Of a stretch of DNA of 64,000 nt, positions 36,536 to 45,919 are shown in pieces (positions within the stretch are counted from its first letter, which is position 1; the number at the start of each line of letters is the position of its first letter). Under the pieces are notes generated by a model. It saw nothing but the letters and a program-made list of their open reading frames with translations. It searched no databases and was not told the origin of the DNA. Origin of the DNA: an uncultured Acholeplasmatales bacterium (GTDB taxonomy: Bacteria > Bacillota_I > Bacilli_A > Acholeplasmatales > Anaeroplasmataceae); the NCBI GenBank assembly GCA_944324805.1, contig CALUXS010000004.1, positions 120,382 to 184,381 of the forward strand, given 5' to 3'. Both the position numbers and the translations under genes were made by a program.

Positions 36536-36559
36536 TATCCCGTGTGGGATATTATTTTT
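36534..36559 (+). terminator. Terminator after TetR gene
   Basis: An 8-bp stem AATATCCC/GGGATATT (36534-36541, 36546-36553) with a GTGT loop is followed by ATTTTT. Confidence 0.8.
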
Positions 36560-36587
36560 GAACAAAAATGAACAAAGTTCATTTTGA
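36559..36587 (+). promoter_or_regulatory. Second TetR operator
   Basis: TGAAC-AAA-GTTCA (36569-36581) followed by TTTTG matches the site at 35958-35970. A further TGAAC half-site lies 10 bp upstream (36559). It sits directly before the ribosome site of the membrane protein gene. Confidence 0.75.
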
Positions 36588-36599
36588 AAGGAGATATTT

Positions 36600-37274
36600 A
36601 TGCAGGCATTTGTAGAAACAGCTTTTGATACTGTCTATTTATTAAGTGTAATAACATTAGGTATCATTATGCTAATAAAAGGAAAAAAATTAGAATTTAA
36701 ATTATTTGGTGTAATGGCAATCACATTAGGACTAGGAGATTCTTTTCATCTAGTACCACGTGCTTATGCCTTACTAACAACAGGTCTTGAAGACTATACC
36801 TTTGCACTAGGGTTAGGAAAATTCATTACTTCTATTACTATGACATTTTTCTATTTAATTTTATATCATGTTTGGAGAATTAGATACAAAATTAATGGAA
36901 AGCATTACCTAACTATAGCTTTTTACTTACTAGCATTAATAAGAATTGTTCTTTGTCTTTTACCAGGTAACAATTGGACTAGCAGTAATCAACCATTAAG
37001 CTATGGTATTTATCGCAATATACCTTTTGCTATGATTGGATTATTAATAATCATCTTATTTTTCAAGAGTGCTAAAGATAACAAGGATAAAAATTACAAA
37101 TTTATGTGGCTAACTATTGTATTAAGCTTCTTATTTTACATACCTGTAGTTCTTTTTGCTGATAAATACCCTCTAATTGGTATGCTAATGATCCCCAAAA
37201 CTTGTGCCTATGTATGGACGGTTGTAATAGGATTTAATTGTATGAGAAAGGAAAATCAAGATGAAAAAATATAA
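36600..37274 (+). CDS. Integral membrane protein, TetR-controlled, unknown function
   Basis: This is a 224-aa protein with seven predicted membrane helices. A DSFHLVPR motif lies near residue 42 with His and Arg inside the membrane region. The start follows GAAAGGAG. Its 3' end overlaps the DUF2871 gene by 14 bp, so the two form one unit. I do not recognise a characterised family. Confidence 0.75.
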   Translation: MQAFVETAFDTVYLLSVITLGIIMLIKGKKLEFKLFGVMAITLGLGDSFHLVPRAYALLTTGLEDYTFALGLGKFITSITMTFFYLILYHVWRIRYKINGKHYLTIAFYLLALIRIVLCLLPGNNWTSSNQPLSYGIYRNIPFAMIGLLIIILFFKSAKDNKDKNYKFMWLTIVLSFLFYIPVVLFADKYPLIGMLMIPKTCAYVWTVVIGFNCMRKENQDEKI

Positions 37275-37662
37275 AAAGATAGCTTTAATCTACCTCGTAT
37301 TAGGTATCATTTTTGGTGCTTTTTATCGTGAATTTACAAAGTTTAATAATTTCAGCGGTAAAACGGCACTTGCCTTTGTACACACTCACCTAATCGTTTT
37401 AGGTTTTGTTATTCCTTTTATTTTAGAGTTAGAATTAAAGGAACGCCAAAATAAATTTTTAAATTTATACCATTTGCTATATCAAATTTTTATGCCATTT
37501 GTATGTTTAATGCTTCTAATAAGAGGAATTTTAGATGTTACAATTGTTGATTTATCAAATACAATAAATCAAATTGTCTCAGGATTTGCAGGTATAGCAC
37601 ATTTGGGATTTACAGTTGCAATAGTTTTTTTACTAATCGGATATTTCAAAAAAGAAAACTAA
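37261..37662 (+). CDS. DUF2871 family membrane protein
   Basis: This is a 133-aa protein with four membrane helices. YREFTKFNNF and FVHTHLIVLGF are typical of DUF2871. The conserved His residues (HTH, and AHLGF near the end) could hold a metal or haem, but no function is established. It is translated with the preceding gene and controlled by the neighbouring TetR. Confidence 0.8.
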   Translation: MKKYKKIALIYLVLGIIFGAFYREFTKFNNFSGKTALAFVHTHLIVLGFVIPFILELELKERQNKFLNLYHLLYQIFMPFVCLMLLIRGILDVTIVDLSNTINQIVSGFAGIAHLGFTVAIVFLLIGYFKKEN

Positions 37663-37672
37663 TATTATACTT

Positions 37673-37709
37673 AAATAGGAATGCAAATATCATCATTGCA
37701 TTCCTATTT
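37673..37709. terminator. Bidirectional terminator
   Basis: A 14-bp stem (37673-37686 with 37696-37709, AAATAGGAATGCAA) has T-runs on both strands. It separates the convergent DUF2871 and MATE genes. Confidence 0.9.
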
Positions 37710-37711
37710 TT

Positions 37712-39727
37712 TTATTTTTTAATACTTTTATATAGATTAACTATTATATCAGAACATCCATCTATACCAATTTTTTCGCTATTTAATCCAAGATCATAAT
37801 TTTCTATTTGTCCCCATTTATTTCCTGTATATAATTCATAATAATTTTTTCTCTTTTTATCTTTTTCATTTATTCTATCAATAATATTAACACTTCTTTC
37901 ACCATAATTTTCAACTATCCTTTTAGCTCTTTTTTCTATTGGAGCATAAATAAAAACCGTTAAACAATTATTGATATCTTTAAGAATAAAATCTGCACAT
38001 CTACCTACAATAACACAAGATTCTTTATTTGCCAAATCTATTATGACCTTTTTTTGAGCACGCCACATCGTATCTGTAATTGAATAACCATCATAGTCTC
38101 TTGTTGCCATTATACTGCCTAAAACACTATCAGGTTTTGTATATTCATCATGATTTTCGATATATTCTTTTGCAAGACCACTTTCGTTTGCAATTCTTTC
38201 AATCAATTCACTATCATAACAATTGATACCTAATTTATTAGCAACTTCTTTACCTATAGTTCTTCCGCCACTTCCAAATTCTCGACTTATTGTAATAATA
38301 AAATTACTATTCGTTGATGCATTAATTACATTTTTAGCTTCTAATTTTGCTTGCCTCATAATGTTTCGTTTGAAAATTTCATATAAAATTGCTGCTAATA
38401 AACATGATAATGTATCAGTTATAGCTTGAACCCACATTAAACCATAAACTCCAAACAAAGCATCTAATACAAAACACAAAATAGTAAAAATAACTCCTAA
38501 TCTTACCACAGCAAGTAATAATGAAACCTTCCATTTTCCAACTGCTTGAAATATAGAATTATACATATTGAAAAGACTCATACCAACAACACACCAAGAC
38601 CAACAACGCATAAATGTTGTTCCAACTTCAATTGTTTTTTGAGCTTCTTCCATAGTATCTGAGACACTATCATTAATAAAGATGCTAACTATTTGCATTG
38701 GGAAAAACTGAACAACTAGTAAGAATATAATAGAAAAAATTAAAAGAATAATAAATGATAGCTTACATACTTCATGAACACGCTTATGATCCTTTGCTCC
38801 ATAACTATAACCAATTAGAGGCATTACACCTTGTGCTATACCAATACTTATATGTAGAGCAATAGTTCCACATTTTGAGGTTACTCCATAAGCAGCTGAT
38901 AATATATTACCTCCCTCATGCTTTAATAATAATCCATTTAATAGAGCTATTGATACTGACACTAAAAGTACTGATAAAGCAGCAGGAAAGCCAACCGATA
39001 ATGTTGTTAATGACACTTTTTTATCTAATGTAAACTTCTTAGGAGAAATATTTATAACTGTTTTATTATGAATTCTAAACAAGATAAATAAAAAATAAAA
39101 TAATGAAATTGTATTAGAAAGCATTGTAGCTACTGCTGCACCGGCAACATTCATTTTAAAAACAAAAATAAAAATAGGATCAAGTATTATATTAAGAATT
39201 CCACCTAATGTTAATCCAATTCCTGCTTCCTTTGTTTTTCCAATTGCTCTTACTAAGTGTCCTAATACAAGCCCTGCAACCGTAGGAATTCCGCCAATTA
39301 CAAAAACCCAAAAAAGATAGTCTGATGTATAACCTAATGTGTAACTATCAGCACCAAAGAAAACTAAAATTGGTTTCATAAAAATAGCCAAGGCTATAGA
39401 AAGAAAAAGTGTAATTATTATACTTCCCCAAAAGGAAAACGATGAGGCTTTTTTTGCTGTATTCTCATCATTTTTTCCCAAACACCTAGATATTACACTA
39501 TTTGCTCCAATACCAAATAAATTTGCTACCGCAGTTAAAAGTGTATAGATTGGAAATGTTATTGATAAGGCTGCTATTTGGTTTGGATCACCAATTTGCC
39601 CAATAAAAAAAGTGTCTGCCAAACTATATAAGATAACAATAATTTGACTGACAACTGTAGGTATAGCTAGCTTTGCTATAGCTTTACCTACAGGCATTGT
39701 TGTGAATAACTCACTATTTTTTTTCAT
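37712..39727 (-). CDS. MATE efflux transporter fused to a cytidylate kinase-like domain
   Basis: This is a 671-aa protein. Residues 1-455 form a 12-helix MATE transporter (PTVVSQIIVILYSLADTFFIG). Residues about 470-671 form a soluble cytidylate-kinase-like (Cytidylate_kin2) domain: ITISREFGSGGRTIGKEVA (P-loop), CVIVGRCADFIL, and a C-terminal DLGLNSEKIG. The kinase-like domain would be cytoplasmic. The start follows AAGGGG. It is 23 bp after a TetR gene and controlled from the same promoter. Confidence 0.92.
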   Translation of the reverse strand: MKKNSELFTTMPVGKAIAKLAIPTVVSQIIVILYSLADTFFIGQIGDPNQIAALSITFPIYTLLTAVANLFGIGANSVISRCLGKNDENTAKKASSFSFWGSIIITLFLSIALAIFMKPILVFFGADSYTLGYTSDYLFWVFVIGGIPTVAGLVLGHLVRAIGKTKEAGIGLTLGGILNIILDPIFIFVFKMNVAGAAVATMLSNTISLFYFLFILFRIHNKTVINISPKKFTLDKKVSLTTLSVGFPAALSVLLVSVSIALLNGLLLKHEGGNILSAAYGVTSKCGTIALHISIGIAQGVMPLIGYSYGAKDHKRVHEVCKLSFIILLIFSIIFLLVVQFFPMQIVSIFINDSVSDTMEEAQKTIEVGTTFMRCWSWCVVGMSLFNMYNSIFQAVGKWKVSLLLAVVRLGVIFTILCFVLDALFGVYGLMWVQAITDTLSCLLAAILYEIFKRNIMRQAKLEAKNVINASTNSNFIITISREFGSGGRTIGKEVANKLGINCYDSELIERIANESGLAKEYIENHDEYTKPDSVLGSIMATRDYDGYSITDTMWRAQKKVIIDLANKESCVIVGRCADFILKDINNCLTVFIYAPIEKRAKRIVENYGERSVNIIDRINEKDKKRKNYYELYTGNKWGQIENYDLGLNSEKIGIDGCSDIIVNLYKSIKK

Positions 39728-39750
39728 ATTTTAACCCCTTTAAATAAATT

Positions 39751-40323
39751 TCAATGCTTTCTAGCTTTTATACCATCTAGAAAGCATTGGATAGCCAGGT
39801 TTTGACTATCATATAAACTTATATCACCATAGAAATAAAAATAGCCTAGTTCTTCTTCTGAAATAAATCCATGTAAAATAGCTCTAAAAACTCTTTGCCA
39901 ATGTGCAATTTCAAAATCTGTTAATTCATATTCTTTCAATATTTCAACTACTATATTAAGTAATGGTAGTGCAATTTCTTTAGCATATTCATCATCCTTT
40001 GAAGGAATTGACATAATTAGTTTGTATAATCCTTTATTTTCTTTTGCAAAATTGTAATATGCATTAGAGAATGCTTTTATGGCATCATCTTTTTTTAATC
40101 CCTTTATAGCTTCTTTTTGGTTATCAACAAATAAATTTATTGCATACTTAAAAACATCATACTGTAGCTCTTTATTACTCTTAATATGGTTATATAAAGA
40201 TGGTGTTTTTATTCCTAATCTTCTTGCTATTTCATGCAATGAAATAATTTCTTGATTTGACTCTCTTATGTAATTTATAGCTTCTTTTACAATAACTTCT
40301 CGTGATAAACCTTTAGAATTCAT
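39751..40323 (-). CDS. TetR family transcriptional regulator (MATE operon)
   Basis: This is a 190-aa TetR with the HTH EIARRLGIKTPSLYNHIKSNKEL and a C-terminal WHG-type ligand domain. I start at ATG 40323 because GAGGTG lies 6 bp before it; a GTG 3 codons upstream would overlap that site. It very likely represses its own promoter (two operators, below) and thereby the MATE gene. Confidence 0.9.
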   Translation of the reverse strand: MNSKGLSREVIVKEAINYIRESNQEIISLHEIARRLGIKTPSLYNHIKSNKELQYDVFKYAINLFVDNQKEAIKGLKKDDAIKAFSNAYYNFAKENKGLYKLIMSIPSKDDEYAKEIALPLLNIVVEILKEYELTDFEIAHWQRVFRAILHGFISEEELGYFYFYGDISLYDSQNLAIQCFLDGIKARKH

Positions 40324-40337
40324 ATTACGCACCTCAA

Positions 40338-40383
40338 AACTAATACCATTAGTTATTATAAACTAATAGTGTTAGTTTGTCAA
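40338..40383 (-). promoter_or_regulatory. TetR/MATE promoter with two operators
   Basis: On the minus strand, TTGACA (40378-40383) and TATAAT (40355-40360) have a 17-bp spacer. The spacer itself is a palindrome, AACTAA-TAGTG-TTAGTT (40361-40377). A second palindrome of the same kind, AACTAA-TACCA-TTAGTT (40338-40354), covers the start site. This is a textbook repressor layout. Confidence 0.88.
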
Positions 40384-40395
40384 ATATCTAAACAA

Positions 40396-40419
40396 AAAGG
40401 CCATAATAAAATGGCCTTT
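40396..40419 (-). terminator. Terminator after surface protein gene
   Basis: A 9-bp stem AAAGGCCAT/ATGGCCTTT with a six-base loop is followed on the minus strand by T residues. It isolates the TetR/MATE promoter from the gene upstream. Confidence 0.75.
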
Positions 40420-40424
40420 ATCAT

Positions 40425-42653
40425 TTATTTTTTCTTTCTCTTAATAAAATAGTATGTATACCCACCAATTATGCCTATAAAAATAATACCTATTGTAGCA
40501 TAAGCAATTATTTTATAATTAATATTATTATCTATTGGCTTATTAATACCTATTACATTAACCTCTATTGTTTTTCTAGTTGTTTGCCCAAATTGATCAG
40601 ACACCTCGAATGTAACCTTATATTTTCCCTCTTTTGTTGTGTCAACATCATTTTCTACTACCTTTAAAAGATTGGTAATATCATTACCATTACCATCTTT
40701 CGCAGTTACATTATTTTTGGCTATTTCATTATCAAACTTTGAATTTAGCTCTAATGTAATATTATCAGCAAAAATTGTAGGCTTACTTGGTAAAGAAACC
40801 TCAAGAATTTCAACAGTAATGGTTAATGTAGCACTTGCTAGGTCATTATCTAATACTTTATATGTGACATGATATGTACCTACGACATCTTCTACAATAT
40901 CATTAGATATTATTTCTATTCTCTCGGTCAAATCACCATTTTCTTTATCTTTTGCTTCTATCCCTTCTAGAAGCATCTTTTCCGTTATTTTAGTTCCTTT
41001 ATTAAAGCTCTTATTGTTACCACTTAGAGTTGGTATAAAATTAATATTACTAAAATCATCATAAACTGTTACATTAATTGTTTTTTTCGATGAAGCATTT
41101 TTACTATCTTTAACAAAATAGGTAATTTGATATTTACCAATTATATTTGGATTAACATTATAATCAATAATAGTTATACTATCTGTTAAATCATTTTCTT
41201 CCTGATCAAAAGCGGTAGCGTATTTTTTGGCAATATCTTCATTAAATTCACTACCAACTTTTATTTCAATATCGTTTGCTGTTATTGTAGGGATAAAATT
41301 TATTTCCTCCCAAGGCAAATTAATTGAATCTTCTTTAACAGTAAAACTATTACTTGTATCGTTATATGTTGCTATATAGTCTTTCTTTTCTTCATTTGCT
41401 GTAACTGATATTTTATGATCATTTTTGCTTACATATAGATATAATGATGAGTCACCCTCATGAAGGCTATTAACATTAATACTATTACCATCTATAGCAA
41501 CATTATTAATAGAATTAATATTTTCAAGTTTTAAAAGTGTTAAATCGTCATTATTTTTATTTTTAATAGGAGATGAAAATGCCTTTGTCTTGATACTTCC
41601 GCCATTTATTTCTATATTTTCCACAGCATTACTTGAGCCATCAGTCATACCAATTGTATTTTTTATAGTACTTGATGTCGAATTAGTAGTAATCGTACCA
41701 CCATTAATTTCTATTTTTTCAATTGCTTTACTTCCATAACTTCCACCGATTCCTACTCCCTCATCAGTTAGTGTAGTTATATTTCCACCATTGATTGTAA
41801 TATTAGAGACAAGACCATAACCTCCACTTCCAATTGCTGCAGAATCAGAATTTTTTCCATAGTAATAATTAGCTTTAGCGATTATATTTCCACCATTTAT
41901 TACGATACTATTTACAGTACTTTCGCTACCACTTCCAATTGCTGCCCCAGCCATAGGAGATCCTCCTGCAACTGCCTCTATTGTTCCACCATTAATTTCT
42001 ATTTTATCTATTTTTCCATTAGGACTAGCCGAACCAATTGCTGCCCCACTTTTACCTAATGAATCTACGTACAAATTACCGCCATTAATTATAATGTTTC
42101 CTGAATCCCTACTAGAATTTTCATCTCTTGCAAATTTACTTGCACCACCTATTCCTGAGGCATCTCCGCCTCCGCCATAAGCTTTTAGTTTTCCGTCATT
42201 AGTAGCAGATATTGTTAAAGTTCCTGTAGTTTCATGACCATAAAAACCAATTGCTGGATAATATTGTGGAGCCCTAATAGAGTTTTCATCATCTAAAATT
42301 AGCTCTACATTTGATGTAGGATTAATATAAATTGGTGAACCTGCTGAAGTACTATTATAAAATAGTTTAACATTTTTAATAGTTATAGTGGCATCAATTC
42401 CCCCAACTACCTCTATTTTTTCACTAACCTCACCAGAACTAGTCCCCTCAATTATATAGTTCCCTGATTCTAAAATTGTTGTTTTTACTACTGAACTACC
42501 TATCTTTTCTACTTTGTATTTACTTGTAATATCTTCTTCATTACCACTAGATACATTTAAAGTTGAAATTTGTTCACTAGCTGCTTTACTAAGAGTTACA
42601 TTACTAAAAAGTATGCCTAATAAAACCATACATACTAAAAAAATTTTTTTCAT
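40425..42653 (-). CDS. Surface protein: beta-helix-like repeats plus Ig-like domains, membrane-anchored
   Basis: This is a 742-aa protein. A signal peptide covers residues 1-25. From about 95 to 370 there are repeated INGGxI units with AAIGSG/GIGG turns, suggesting a right-handed beta-helix. Three DUF5011-type Ig-like domains follow (about 445-530, 535-615, 620-700; each with ...VGTYHVTYKVxD). A membrane helix and a KRKKK tail end the protein; there is no LPXTG motif. Likely an adhesin or surface-layer protein. Confidence 0.8.
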   Translation of the reverse strand: MKKIFLVCMVLLGILFSNVTLSKAASEQISTLNVSSGNEEDITSKYKVEKIGSSVVKTTILESGNYIIEGTSSGEVSEKIEVVGGIDATITIKNVKLFYNSTSAGSPIYINPTSNVELILDDENSIRAPQYYPAIGFYGHETTGTLTISATNDGKLKAYGGGGDASGIGGASKFARDENSSRDSGNIIINGGNLYVDSLGKSGAAIGSASPNGKIDKIEINGGTIEAVAGGSPMAGAAIGSGSESTVNSIVINGGNIIAKANYYYGKNSDSAAIGSGGYGLVSNITINGGNITTLTDEGVGIGGSYGSKAIEKIEINGGTITTNSTSSTIKNTIGMTDGSSNAVENIEINGGSIKTKAFSSPIKNKNNDDLTLLKLENINSINNVAIDGNSINVNSLHEGDSSLYLYVSKNDHKISVTANEEKKDYIATYNDTSNSFTVKEDSINLPWEEINFIPTITANDIEIKVGSEFNEDIAKKYATAFDQEENDLTDSITIIDYNVNPNIIGKYQITYFVKDSKNASSKKTINVTVYDDFSNINFIPTLSGNNKSFNKGTKITEKMLLEGIEAKDKENGDLTERIEIISNDIVEDVVGTYHVTYKVLDNDLASATLTITVEILEVSLPSKPTIFADNITLELNSKFDNEIAKNNVTAKDGNGNDITNLLKVVENDVDTTKEGKYKVTFEVSDQFGQTTRKTIEVNVIGINKPIDNNINYKIIAYATIGIIFIGIIGGYTYYFIKRKKK

Positions 42654-42791
42654 TACTACTCTTTCCTTTGCCTTTCATTAAACATCTTATTAATTTTTTT
42701 AAAGCAACCATAACTACGTGTTATATTATCATACATTTAATCAAATTACTACAAAAACATTTTAAGATGCATTATGGAAATCATAGTATAA

Positions 42792-43445
42792 TTATTTTTT
42801 TATGCTTAAATCAATCCTTTTTGAATCTAATAAGCTTGCAACCTTATCATCATGAGTCACTAAAATTATAGCTATTTTTGTCGCTGATATGCTTTTTATA
42901 AGATCTATAACCTCTAGACTAGTTTCATAATCTAATGCACTAGTTGGTTCATCAAAGCAAATAATTTTAGGTTTTAAAATTAAAGCTCTAGCAATTGCTA
43001 CTCTTTGCTTTTCACCTCCACTTAGTTTTTCAGGATAAATATCCTTTCTGTCATATATTTGTAGTCTCTTAAGCAAATTAATAGCTTCATTAATAACATT
43101 TTCACGCGTATCAAGTTTATGATATAATGGCGCCATAATAATATTTTCTAGTACTGTTTTATTATTAAATAAATTTGCTTCTTGAAATACTAATGATATA
43201 TTTTTTCTAATACTTTTTTCATTATATTTTTTGTTTTCAACATCAAATACTAGTTCATCATTCAAAACCATTTTACCACTATCTGCTTTTTCAAGACCAC
43301 AAATTATATTTAATAAAGTACTCTTACCAATTCCGCTTTTTCCATATATTTGAACTATTTCACCTGCATTTACTCTAAATGATATTTCTTTAAATAATTG
43401 TTTATTCCCAAATGATTTAGATATTTTTTCAACTTCTAATAACAT
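42792..43445 (-). CDS. Amino-acid ABC transporter ATPase
   Basis: This is a 217-aa ATPase with Walker A GKSGIGKST, signature LSGGEKQRVAIARAL and Walker B IICFDEPTSALD. I start at ATG 43445, 5 bp after AGGTGA. The length fits polar amino-acid importers. It is the last gene of the T-box-controlled operon. Confidence 0.9.
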   Translation of the reverse strand: MLLEVEKISKSFGNKQLFKEISFRVNAGEIVQIYGKSGIGKSTLLNIICGLEKADSGKMVLNDELVFDVENKKYNEKSIRKNISLVFQEANLFNNKTVLENIIMAPLYHKLDTRENVINEAINLLKRLQIYDRKDIYPEKLSGGEKQRVAIARALILKPKIICFDEPTSALDYETSLEVIDLIKSISATKIAIILVTHDDKVASLLDSKRIDLSIKK

Positions 43446-43454
43446 TGTTATCAC

Positions 43455-44081
43455 CTAGTATTTATATGATTTTTCTAATTTTCTTAATATCTTTGTTATT
43501 ATAAAAATTATTACAAGATAAATTATACCTACAATTAGAAAAGGAAATAATGATCCCTTTTCATTTGCGATAGCTTTAGCATTCTTTAAAATATCTGCTA
43601 TGCCTAACACATAGACTAAAGAAGTATCTTTAACTAAGTTTATTATTTCATTACCAACCATAGGTAAAGTATTTTTTATTGTCTGTGGCAATATAATATT
43701 TCGATAGCTATATGCTTTACTAAAACCCAATACATTACAAGCAGCCATTTGCCCTTTAGCCACTGAGTTTATTCCTCCTCTATATATTTCTGTAAAATAT
43801 GCTGCATAATTTAGAATAAAGGCAATAAAACATGCTGTATATCTATCAAAAACTATTCCCATATATGGTAGCCCAAAATAGCATACCATTAATTGCAATA
43901 ACAATGGAGTTCCTCTCATTATTAAGACATAAGTATCAATTATTTTAATAACTACAATATTTTTAGTATTTCTAATAGTTGCAATCAATAATCCTAAAGG
44001 AATAGAAAATAAAAGTGTAACAAAAAAATATAAAAGAGTTGTTTTTAATCCCGTTAGTATATATACAAATATTTCTACCAT
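43455..44081 (-). CDS. Amino-acid ABC transporter permease
   Basis: This is a permease of about 208 aa of the HisM/GlnP type with about five helices. TLLYFFVTLLFSIPLGL is near the start and the EAA-like loop ACNVLGFSKAYSYRNIILPQ is near residue 125. It starts 2 bp from the binding-protein stop and ends at the ATPase ribosome site. Confidence 0.9.
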   Translation of the reverse strand: MVEIFVYILTGLKTTLLYFFVTLLFSIPLGLLIATIRNTKNIVVIKIIDTYVLIMRGTPLLLQLMVCYFGLPYMGIVFDRYTACFIAFILNYAAYFTEIYRGGINSVAKGQMAACNVLGFSKAYSYRNIILPQTIKNTLPMVGNEIINLVKDTSLVYVLGIADILKNAKAIANEKGSLFPFLIVGIIYLVIIFIITKILRKLEKSYKY

Positions 44082-44083
44082 AA

Positions 44084-44857
44084 TTAAAACCACTTATCGT
44101 AAATTTCATCGTATTTTCCGTTACTTTTTAAAGTACTCAAAGCATTGTCAATAGCTTCCTTTAATTCATATGCATCCTTTCTAAGGCCTATTGCATACTC
44201 CTCTGAACCAAAATCATCGTTCAATACTCTAAATTTATCTTCTCCTTTAAGATTTATATAGTACCTAGCTAAAACCTCATCTGCCACTACAGCATCAACT
44301 CTACCTATTTCTAAATCCTGTAATGCTTCATTGTTAGTATCAAATTCTATTGCATTACCTCCAGATAATTTAGCATAAAGTTCTTCATCACTTTTTAATG
44401 CTTCTAAAGCTGAAGATTGTTTTTGTACCGCTACACTTTTTCCTGCTAAATCTTTTTTAGTTTCAATCGTACTATCAGAAAGTACAACTATTATTTGTTT
44501 ATTAGTTAAATAACTATCTGAAAATAATACCTTTTCCTTTCTACTTTCTGTAATAGAATAGCCATTCCAAATCATATCAATATTTCCTTGACGTAACTCT
44601 TCTTCTTTCATTTCCCAATCAATAGCTTGAAATCTAATTTCTACGTCTATAATATTTGCCACTTCTTTTGCCAAATCAATGTCAAAACCTTGTAATTCAC
44701 CTGTTTCATCCTTAAATCCCATTGGGGCAAAAGTATCATCTAACCCCATTACAATATAGCCTCTTTCCTTTAATTCTGTATAGTCAAGTGTGCTTTTTTT
44801 ACCACACCCAACTAATGTTAATAAAGAAACTACCACTAATGCAAAAATTTTTTTCAT
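44084..44857 (-). CDS. Amino-acid ABC transporter substrate-binding lipoprotein
   Basis: This is a 257-aa binding lipoprotein (lipobox TLVGC). Family 3 motifs are GFDIDLAKEVA, DWEMKEEELRQGNIDMIWNGYSIT and a C-terminal GKYDEIYDKWF. I start at ATG 44857 after AAGGTGG; the longer frame would run into the leader terminator. The T-box in front suggests a proteinogenic amino acid ligand. Confidence 0.92.
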   Translation of the reverse strand: MKKIFALVVVSLLTLVGCGKKSTLDYTELKERGYIVMGLDDTFAPMGFKDETGELQGFDIDLAKEVANIIDVEIRFQAIDWEMKEEELRQGNIDMIWNGYSITESRKEKVLFSDSYLTNKQIIVVLSDSTIETKKDLAGKSVAVQKQSSALEALKSDEELYAKLSGGNAIEFDTNNEALQDLEIGRVDAVVADEVLARYYINLKGEDKFRVLNDDFGSEEYAIGLRKDAYELKEAIDNALSTLKSNGKYDEIYDKWF

Positions 44858-44900
44858 ATTTATTCCACCTTTCTTTTTAAGAAAACTAAGAAATAAAAAA

Positions 44901-45172
44901 ACTCTCATCCCTAGTATATAACTAAAGGACGAGAGTAAATCTCACGTGGTTCCACCTTTTTTCATCACTACCTCACGATAGCAACCTCATCGAGTACAAT
45001 CATACTCTAGCGCTTTAACGGGCGCCCCCGATGATAACTACTATTTTCATCATCATAGCTTAAAGGTGTGTTTCACTATGTTTTCTTTATCTTTTTTTCA
45101 CCAACCAAAGACTCTCTAAAAAGAAAATTAATAGCTACTTTTCCTTCTCTTAGCATTTCTTGTCTTAATGTT
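44901..45172 (-). promoter_or_regulatory. T-box leader controlling the amino-acid transporter
   Basis: The conserved T-box AAGGTGGAACCACG lies at 44945-44958 (minus strand). It is followed by a terminator stem, ACTCTCGTCC pairing with GGGATGAGAGT, and then seven T residues (44901-44936). Stem I elements AGAGAG and GTTGGTGAA lie at about 45085-45117. The specifier region reads GTGAAA-CAC-ACC (codon at 45068-45070). By analogy with GAAA-codon-A in known leaders the codon is CAC (His). The variable T-box base A would pair with a U discriminator, which fits tRNA-His poorly, so ACA (Thr), one base upstream, is the alternative. Confidence 0.88.
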
Positions 45173-45196
45173 AATACTTAAAAAAATAAATGTCAA
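45168..45196 (-). promoter_or_regulatory. Promoter of the T-box leader
   Basis: TTGACA (45191-45196) and TAACAT (45168-45173) are separated by 17 bp on the minus strand, just before stem I. Confidence 0.7.
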
Positions 45197-45290
45197 TGTC
45201 ATTTTTTTAAAAAAATGTCATATTAATAAAACTAAGACTTATTATATATTATTTAATAATATATAAAATATTTTTCTAAAAATAACAAAA

Positions 45291-45310
45291 AGACCTTCTT
45301 GCGAAGATCT
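45291..45310. repeat. Terminator-like hairpin shared with 57,578
   Basis: The stem AGACCTTC/GAAGATCT with flanking ACTTTCAT is nearly the same as the hairpin at 57578-57597. On the minus strand it is followed by T residues. Between it and 45,460 a short frame for a hydrophobic peptide ending IVYYHES is seen, without a convincing start. Confidence 0.5.
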
Positions 45311-45460
45311 TAACTTTCATGATAATAAACTATTAGAAATATAATTACACTTACTATAGTTGCCACATATATTAATAAGCCAATACAGCTGCAAACAAAC
45401 TCTATCCTCTCTTATTTGTGTCGAGATTAAGGAAGATTTTTCTTTTATTATTAGCCATTC

Positions 45461-45859
45461 TTAATTATTATAAATGCTTTCAATTTTTTTATAACTAAAA
45501 AGAGTATTAGCTACTACAATGACTAAAAATGGTAGACTATAAGTAAAACTCAATATAGGATATATCAACATAGATATTCCACCTAAAATACTTTTTGTTA
45601 AATAAAATGAAGAAATATAATCAGATACAAGAACAACAAACCATAAAGTCAAACAAATACATATAATACTAGAAATATACATTTTGTTTTTGAAATATTT
45701 AATATTTAATATAATACTTAAAACCAAACCAACTAATATATCAATTACAATTAAAGTATGTAATAAAATACTAGTCCCTCTATTACCAACAATAAAAATA
45801 ATCATTGATAATAGTACTAACAATATCGCTAAAAAAATAAATAAGTACTTATGTTTCAT
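45461..45859 (-). CDS. Small four-helix membrane protein, unknown
   Basis: This is a protein of about 132 aa with four predicted membrane helices and almost no soluble parts. I start at ATG 45859 (MKHKYLF), preceded by GGGAGGAG. No family is recognised. Confidence 0.6.
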   Translation of the reverse strand: MKHKYLFIFLAILLVLLSMIIFIVGNRGTSILLHTLIVIDILVGLVLSIILNIKYFKNKMYISSIICICLTLWFVVLVSDYISSFYLTKSILGGISMLIYPILSFTYSLPFLVIVVANTLFSYKKIESIYNN

Positions 45860-45919
45860 AACAAAAACTCCTCCCATAAATGATTCTATATTTAGGGCTT
45901 TGATTAGCCTAACTAAACA

